The translations under genes were made by a program, and so were the position numbers. From the NCBI GenBank assembly GCA_910578995.1, contig CAJTSY010000001.1, positions 112,357-131,042 on the forward strand: a stretch of DNA of 18,686 nucleotides, in the 5' to 3' direction. Every line of letters starts with the position of its first letter. The first letter of the stretch is position 1. Below the pieces are notes generated by a model that had not been told where the DNA came from, searched no databases, and was given only the letters and a program-made list of their open reading frames with translations. Of the stretch, positions 14,578 through 18,686 are shown one piece after another. This DNA is from an uncultured Acetatifactor sp. GTDB lineage: Bacteria; Bacillota; Clostridia; Lachnospirales; Lachnospiraceae.

Positions 14578-16710
14578 TTTCTAAGGTAACAAATTCTAAT
14601 AAGGGTCTGACCAAAATCCCCGTCCTGGTCAGCTGATACTCATAAGCCCAGTTTACCCCCCTCCGTCCGCCAGGCATCCGGCCCGCACCAGCCGATCTCC
14701 TCACTGCAGTTATGCAGCTGGCCGAAGGTACTCCTGCGGTTCCCGTAAGCCCTCAATTCCAGCAGGTGCCTTCCCTTCTCCACTCCCGAAAAGCGGACCA
14801 GATATGGGCTCTGAAACAGATCTCTGCTCTCCCTGCCGTCCAATATCACCTCGATCAGGGGATTCCGAAACTTCGGGATCTGTACCGCCAGCTCTCCCCG
14901 CTCAGGCAGTTCCAGGGGGATGCCATACACCAGGTTCCCTCCGTAGAAAGGCAGTCCCTGGTGGCAGATATCGCCGAAACCGATTTTCCCCTCAAGCTCC
15001 GTGAGCACTGCCCTGCTTCCACTGACGCGGACCCCGAAATCCCCCAACAAATACATGGCTTCCAGATTGACTCTTGCCGTATGTTCATAAGCATTTTCTC
15101 CGTAAATCCAGGGCTGGGCATAGGCATCTTTCTTCTGGGATAACCAAGCTCTGCGCGGATCACATTATCCAGACGCAGAATCTCTTCCCTTTCCCGCCAC
15201 TGTCCTCCGTCCAGCATAAACCGGGCCATATCCAGGACCAGCACATTGGGCTCCTCCAGCGTAATACTTACCGTCTCCGGAACCGGCAGCTGCTTCCTCT
15301 GTGAAAAACAGGATTTCGGCCGGTCAGGCGCTTGCACCTTTCCCGCTTTCGTACAATCGGCCGCTTGTGCCTCTCCCGCTTTCAGACAATACAGATGGGA
15401 ATCCTGGGCATAGGACCGTACCTGCCATTCCGTGACCCCCTCTCCCTCCCGGATATGGGCGGCTACCGGGACAATTTCCCCCTCCATGGCATCATAACAT
15501 ACAACATTCCATTTTCCGGCCACCTGAACCGTCCAATCCTCCGGTGCCGTATCATCCGGATTCTCCGGCTTTTCGCAATGAGCCAGGAAAAGCCACCGAT
15601 TATCTCCGTCCTGACGCATCTGATACAGCAGATTGCCGGAACGCTTTCCCCGGCCGTCCCGGACAGATACCATGCGCCAGGGCTCCAGGGCGCGGCAGAT
15701 GGTCTCCCTTGCGGCGGGAAGCAAAGTCCCTGTCCGCTCCAGGCGGCTGTTGTCCATCGGTCTTACACCCATATATTCCGGCATGCGTCCCAGGAAAAAT
15801 ACTTTTCCGCCTTTTTCCGCAAATGCTTCCAGACGTTTTACCGTATTTTCCCGCAGGGTCAGACAATCCGGCACCAGAATGACTTCATATCCCATAGTGC
15901 CTGCCCGGAAAACTGCCTTCTGCCGTAAGCTGTCCTCCCGGCCCCGGGATTCTCCGCTCTCCGGCATTTTCTCCAACAGAGATTCGGAAATAAAATCAAA
16001 ATCCAGCAAACCGTAAAGCAGCCACTGCGTCAAATTGGAAAAGAGCGTATCCATCTCCCTGCGTTCTTCTCCTGTTGTCTCTTCGCTGCCCCATTTCAGC
16101 CAGTATGATTCCACCGGGTGGATAACGCCGATCTTTACCACTGGCTTCCCCCCGCACCAATGCCGTATACACCCTGGCAAAATAATCCTCTATCCGTTTA
16201 TATTTTTCAAACCAAGGAAACCGGTAGCCGATGCAGGCCGGATAATCCCGCTTCGCCTCTCCCAGAGCCATGGTCTGGCTCATCAAATCAGGTTCCTTCA
16301 TCATATGCCCGGTCAGAGCCAGATGATGCCCGCTGCACCATGCGCCGATCTGGTCCGCATAAGCATATGCAAAACGTTCCGAAATATGATCATGATAACG
16401 ATACCTGGTCACAGATACCGGCATAACCTCCCTCTCCCAACCAGGTCAGCATCCCCTTCTGTGCCAGCTGTTCATGGGCATAGGAGACCAGATCCAGAAA
16501 TTCCCCGCTCATATAGGGAATGTCCATCCCTGTCCGGCAATGAATATGGGCACCTCCCATTCCCATCGCCTGCAGGCTCAGTCTGTTCCTCGATCTGCTT
16601 TCTGGTCACTCTGCAGTTCCATGCCCAAAAAGGCGCTCCCCTGTATTCGCAGGGCGGATCTCTAAAAAGCGCTTCCGTCAGTTCCCTTCCTCTCTTCTCG
16701 GATATAACAT
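14570..16710 (-). pseudogene. Decayed large glycosyl hydrolase (clostridial family distantly related to GH106)
   Basis: Pieces of one protein are spread over all three - strand frames. Order from the 5' end: CEYRGAPFWAWNC (about 16625-16660), MGMGGAHIHCRTGMDIPY (about 16515-16570), LALTGHMMKEPDLMSQT (about 16275-16325), RIEDYFARVYTALVRG (about 16148-16195), GVIHPVESYW (about 16105-16135), LDFDFISESLL (about 15980-16010), then the beta-rich C-terminal part ending TRTGILVRPLLEF. Lesions: a shift near 16577; loss of the YDEDRWPSG-like segment expected after MLTWL (about 16440); a missing block joining ALGEA to KRDYPA (about 16260); a C6 tract shift at 16148-16153; a shift near 15134; and a shift near 14652-14661. 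The start is unresolved (ATG at 16710, or a CTG at 16681 in the next frame). Substrate of the ancestor is unknown. Confidence 0.85.
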
Positions 16711-16739
16711 GTCTTCTCTCCCTGTATCCTATTAAGCAA

Positions 16740-16776
16740 AAGCCCTCTGCAAGAACCTTTCTCCTGCAGAGGGCTT
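16740..16776 (-). terminator. ilvC terminator
   Basis: Read on the - strand, AAGCCCTCTGC (16776-16766) pairs perfectly with GCAGAGGGCTT (16750-16740) and is followed by TTTTGCTT. It sits 11 bases after the ilvC stop and only 30 bases before the ATG of the broken hydrolase gene. Confidence 0.85.
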
Positions 16777-16787
16777 ATCAGCCGTTT

Positions 16788-17807
16788 TTAATTGTTAATC
16801 AGCTTGTCGTCTTCATTATTCCAACTGTAGAGCTTGCGGATATCCTCGCCCACCTTCTCTGCCGGATGCTCGGAAGCAAGCTTTCTCATGGCCTTGAAAT
16901 GCACCTGACGTCCTGCCGGGGACATATCGAGCAGGAATTCCTTCGCAAAGGTTCCGTCCTGGATATCGCTTAAGATCTTCTTCATGGCCTTCTTGGTATC
17001 CTCGGTGATAATCTTGGGTCCGGTAATATAATCGCCGTATTCCGCAGTGTTGGAAATAGAATACCGCATTCCTGCAAAACCGCTCTGGTAGATCAGGTCC
17101 ACGATCAGCTTCATCTCATGGATACACTCAAAGTAAGCATTTCTCTCATCATAACCGGCCTCCACCAAAGTCTCAAACCCGGCCTGCATCAATGCGCACA
17201 CACCGCCGCACAGAACGGCCTGCTCACCGAAGAGGTCAGTTTCTGTCTCGGTGCGGAAGGTAGTCTCCAGAACGCCGGCCCTTGCGCCGCCGATGCCCAG
17301 TGCGTAAGCCAGGGCGATATCCTGTGCCTTGCCCGTCGCATCCTGCTCCACGGCTATAAGGCAGGGAACACCCTTGCCTTCCTGGTACTCGCTTCTCACG
17401 GTATGTCCCGGTCCCTTAGGGGCAATCATGGTCACGTCCACGTAAGCGGGAGGTACGATACAGCCGAAGTGAATATTGAAGCCATGGGCAAACATCAGCA
17501 TATTGCCCTCCTCCAGGTTGGGCTCGATGTCCTTCTTGTAAAGATCCGCCTGCTTCTCATCGTTGATCAGGATCATGATAATGTCCGCCTGCTTCGCGGC
17601 TTCTGCGGCGGTAAACACCTCAAAGCCCTGCTTTACGGCCTTGTCCCAGGATTTGGAACCCTCGTACAGACCGATGATCACATGACAGCCGGAATCCTTC
17701 AGGTTCAGCGCATGGGCATGTCCCTGGCTGCCGTAGCCGATGATAGCGATGGTCTTTCCCTCCAGAAGGGACAGATTACAGTCTTCCTGATAAAAAATCT
17801 TTGCCAT
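16788..17807 (-). CDS. ilvC: Ketol-acid reductoisomerase (class I)
   Basis: Converts 2-acetolactate and 2-aceto-2-hydroxybutyrate to the dihydroxy acids on the way to valine, leucine and isoleucine, using NAD(P)H and Mg. The 339-residue length is normal for class I. The Rossmann motif is GYGSQGHAHALNL (24-36). The cofactor loop reads GLYEGSKSW (46-54), keeping the serines but with Tyr where many NADPH enzymes have Arg. Active-site residues are H108, the D191/E195 metal pair in ETDLFGEQ, E227, E231 and S252. AGGAGG is about ten bases before the ATG. It is second in an operon after ilvN, with a 180-base gap that contains an inverted repeat (CCGCTG at 17838-17843 with CAGCGG at 17855-17860) but no gene. 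The gene is intact. Confidence 0.97.
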   Translation of the reverse strand: MAKIFYQEDCNLSLLEGKTIAIIGYGSQGHAHALNLKDSGCHVIIGLYEGSKSWDKAVKQGFEVFTAAEAAKQADIIMILINDEKQADLYKKDIEPNLEEGNMLMFAHGFNIHFGCIVPPAYVDVTMIAPKGPGHTVRSEYQEGKGVPCLIAVEQDATGKAQDIALAYALGIGGARAGVLETTFRTETETDLFGEQAVLCGGVCALMQAGFETLVEAGYDERNAYFECIHEMKLIVDLIYQSGFAGMRYSISNTAEYGDYITGPKIITEDTKKAMKKILSDIQDGTFAKEFLLDMSPAGRQVHFKAMRKLASEHPAEKVGEDIRKLYSWNNEDDKLINN

Positions 17808-17987
17808 TGTATTTCTTCCTCCTAATTTTATGCCTGTCCGCTGTCAGTGCCACTCAGCGGAGTAATTTATGGCCGCAAAGTGCATGCGCCCCTAAATTCT
17901 CCGGGCACCGACAGCTCCCAGGCGATTTTGTCCTGCAGAATATGTATCCTTGCAGAATCATTTATAACTGACAGGTCATCCCTGGAG

Positions 17988-18506
17988 CTAATCAAATGTA
18001 ACGACAGGCTCTGTACCCCTGCTCAGGCCGGCGATTCCGGTTCTGGCCTGTTCCAGAATTTCATACCCCTCCAGCAGGTCAATAAATGCCTCGATCTTCT
18101 GCTGGTTGCCGGTAAGCTCGATCATCAGGCTTTCGGGAGCCACGTCAATGATTTTGGCACGGAAAATATCTGCCACCGCAATGATGCCCTGGCGCTGCTC
18201 TGCCGTGGCGCGCACCTTGATCATAATCAGTTCCCGGTAGACGCTCTTTTCCGGTTCCAGTTCCTTGATACTCCGCACGTCCTCAAGCTTTGACACCTGC
18301 TTCTCGATCTGTTCCAGTATCTCGTCGTCGCCGGAAGCCACAATGGTGATGCGTGTAATCCGGGGAGCCGATGTGACCCCTGCGGTAATGCTCTCTACAT
18401 TATATCCCCGTCTGGAAAAAAGCCCCGAAATGCGGCTTAAGACGCCGGAGGTATTGTTTACAAGCAACTGAAATACTTTGGAATGCACCTCTTCCATTTT
18501 CTGCAT
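17988..18506 (-). CDS. ilvN: Acetolactate synthase regulatory (small) subunit
   Basis: The regulatory subunit of acetohydroxyacid synthase, which stimulates the catalytic subunit and gives valine feedback inhibition. The 172-residue length is typical. The N-terminal ACT domain (about 8-82) carries NNTSGVLSRISGLFSRRGY (17-35) and the NVESITAG effector-site region; the C-terminal domain (about 90-165) has the ESLMIELTG strand. The ATG at 18506 follows AAGGGTGA; a second ATG three codons on is possible. It leads an ilvN-ilvC operon with a strong promoter at 18632-18660. The catalytic gene ilvB is not in the window; since transcription starts between it and whatever lies upstream, ilvB may be elsewhere or just beyond the edge. 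Confidence 0.95.
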   Translation of the reverse strand: MQKMEEVHSKVFQLLVNNTSGVLSRISGLFSRRGYNVESITAGVTSAPRITRITIVASGDDEILEQIEKQVSKLEDVRSIKELEPEKSVYRELIMIKVRATAEQRQGIIAVADIFRAKIIDVAPESLMIELTGNQQKIEAFIDLLEGYEILEQARTGIAGLSRGTEPVVTFD

Positions 18507-18530
18507 ATTTATTCACCCTTCCTTGCTTTG

Positions 18531-18574
18531 CGGACAGCCGGACATTCGCCGCAGCCCTGGCCTCAGCCTGTCCG
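18531..18574 (-). promoter_or_regulatory. GC-rich hairpin in the ilvN leader
   Basis: CGGACAG (18531-18537) pairs with CTGTCCG (18568-18574) in the 120-base leader between the promoter and ilvN. No T-run follows the stem and no T-box features can be seen, so a regulatory role is open. Confidence 0.3.
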
Positions 18575-18631
18575 TCCCGCAGTCTTCCATTGAAGCCTGT
18601 AATCAGATTCTGTTATAAAAACCCTTTGGAT

Positions 18632-18660
18632 ATCATACCAAGTTCCGGGAAAAATGTCAA
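18632..18660 (-). promoter_or_regulatory. Promoter of the ilvN-ilvC operon
   Basis: Read on the - strand: a perfect TTGACA (18660-18655), 17 bases, then TATGAT (18637-18632), 11 of 12 consensus bases. A T-run just upstream (18661-18668 region) may be the tail of a terminator belonging to a gene beyond the window. Confidence 0.75.
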
Positions 18661-18686
18661 TAAAAAACAGCAGGTTTCAGATCACC

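Noticed and set aside
16035..16973. 312-codon open frame on the + strand
   Set aside because: It runs across the broken hydrolase, the ilvC terminator and into ilvC on the opposite strand; composition is that of an antisense shadow.
17854..17961. 35-codon frame in the ilvN-ilvC gap (- strand)
   Set aside because: No ribosome site, no family resemblance, and it ends inside an inverted repeat.
18507..18686. T-box leader before ilvN
   Set aside because: The leader is only about 120 bases, and I find no T-box consensus or terminator/antiterminator pair.
1..18686. Prophage, transposon or CRISPR
   Set aside because: No integrase, transposase, phage structural gene, att-like direct repeats or spacer array was found.

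Overview
The window looks like chromosome of a Gram-positive gut anaerobe of the Clostridia, most likely Lachnospiraceae. The evidence is strong AGGAGG-type ribosome sites, TTGACA/TATAAT-type promoters, G+C that by eye is a little above half (not counted), and the gene families present: an AgrA-like LytTR regulator, a BceS/BceAB-type kinase and transporter, a BlaI/BlaR1 pair, and a large glycosyl hydrolase type common in Clostridia. No tRNA, rRNA, CRISPR array, integrase or transposase is visible.

Positions 1-6300, mostly + strand, read as a sensing and resistance block. It opens with an AgrA-like response regulator cut by the window edge, followed by an AAC(6')-type acetyltransferase and a BceS-type histidine kinase. 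A second GNAT acetyltransferase lies on the - strand, followed by the C-terminal stub of a third. A BceAB-type ABC transporter closes the block. The OmpR-type regulator that normally partners a BceS kinase is absent, so the module looks rearranged.

Positions 6307-8003 hold a - strand HTH protein whose C-terminal two thirds is nine tandem units of about 28 residues. A 551-base gap follows. It contains a good + strand promoter running through two hairpins into a rho-independent terminator, which is a candidate small RNA gene of about 130 nt. It also contains a cloverleaf-like palindromic element. Neither matches a class I recognise.

Positions 8004-14570 carry fucI (L-fucose isomerase, -), then a BlaI repressor and BlaR1-type membrane protease operon (-), then a divergent sodium/solute symporter (+). 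The BlaR1-like protein has an intact HEXXH protease core, but its extracellular sensor is built of RCC1-like repeats instead of a penicillin-binding domain. This is the most unusual architecture in the window. After the symporter comes a dense set of nested inverted repeats including a strong terminator.

Positions 14570-16710 (-) are the remains of a large glycosyl hydrolase of the clostridial family distantly related to GH106 rhamnosidases. At least four frameshifts and two or three internal deletions can be placed. Together with fucI and the symporter this suggests a deoxysugar or plant/host glycan locus in decay.

Positions 16740-18686 (-) hold a branched-chain amino acid operon: ilvN (acetolactate synthase regulatory subunit) then ilvC (ketol-acid reductoisomerase), with a near-consensus promoter and a clear terminator. 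ilvB is not in the window.
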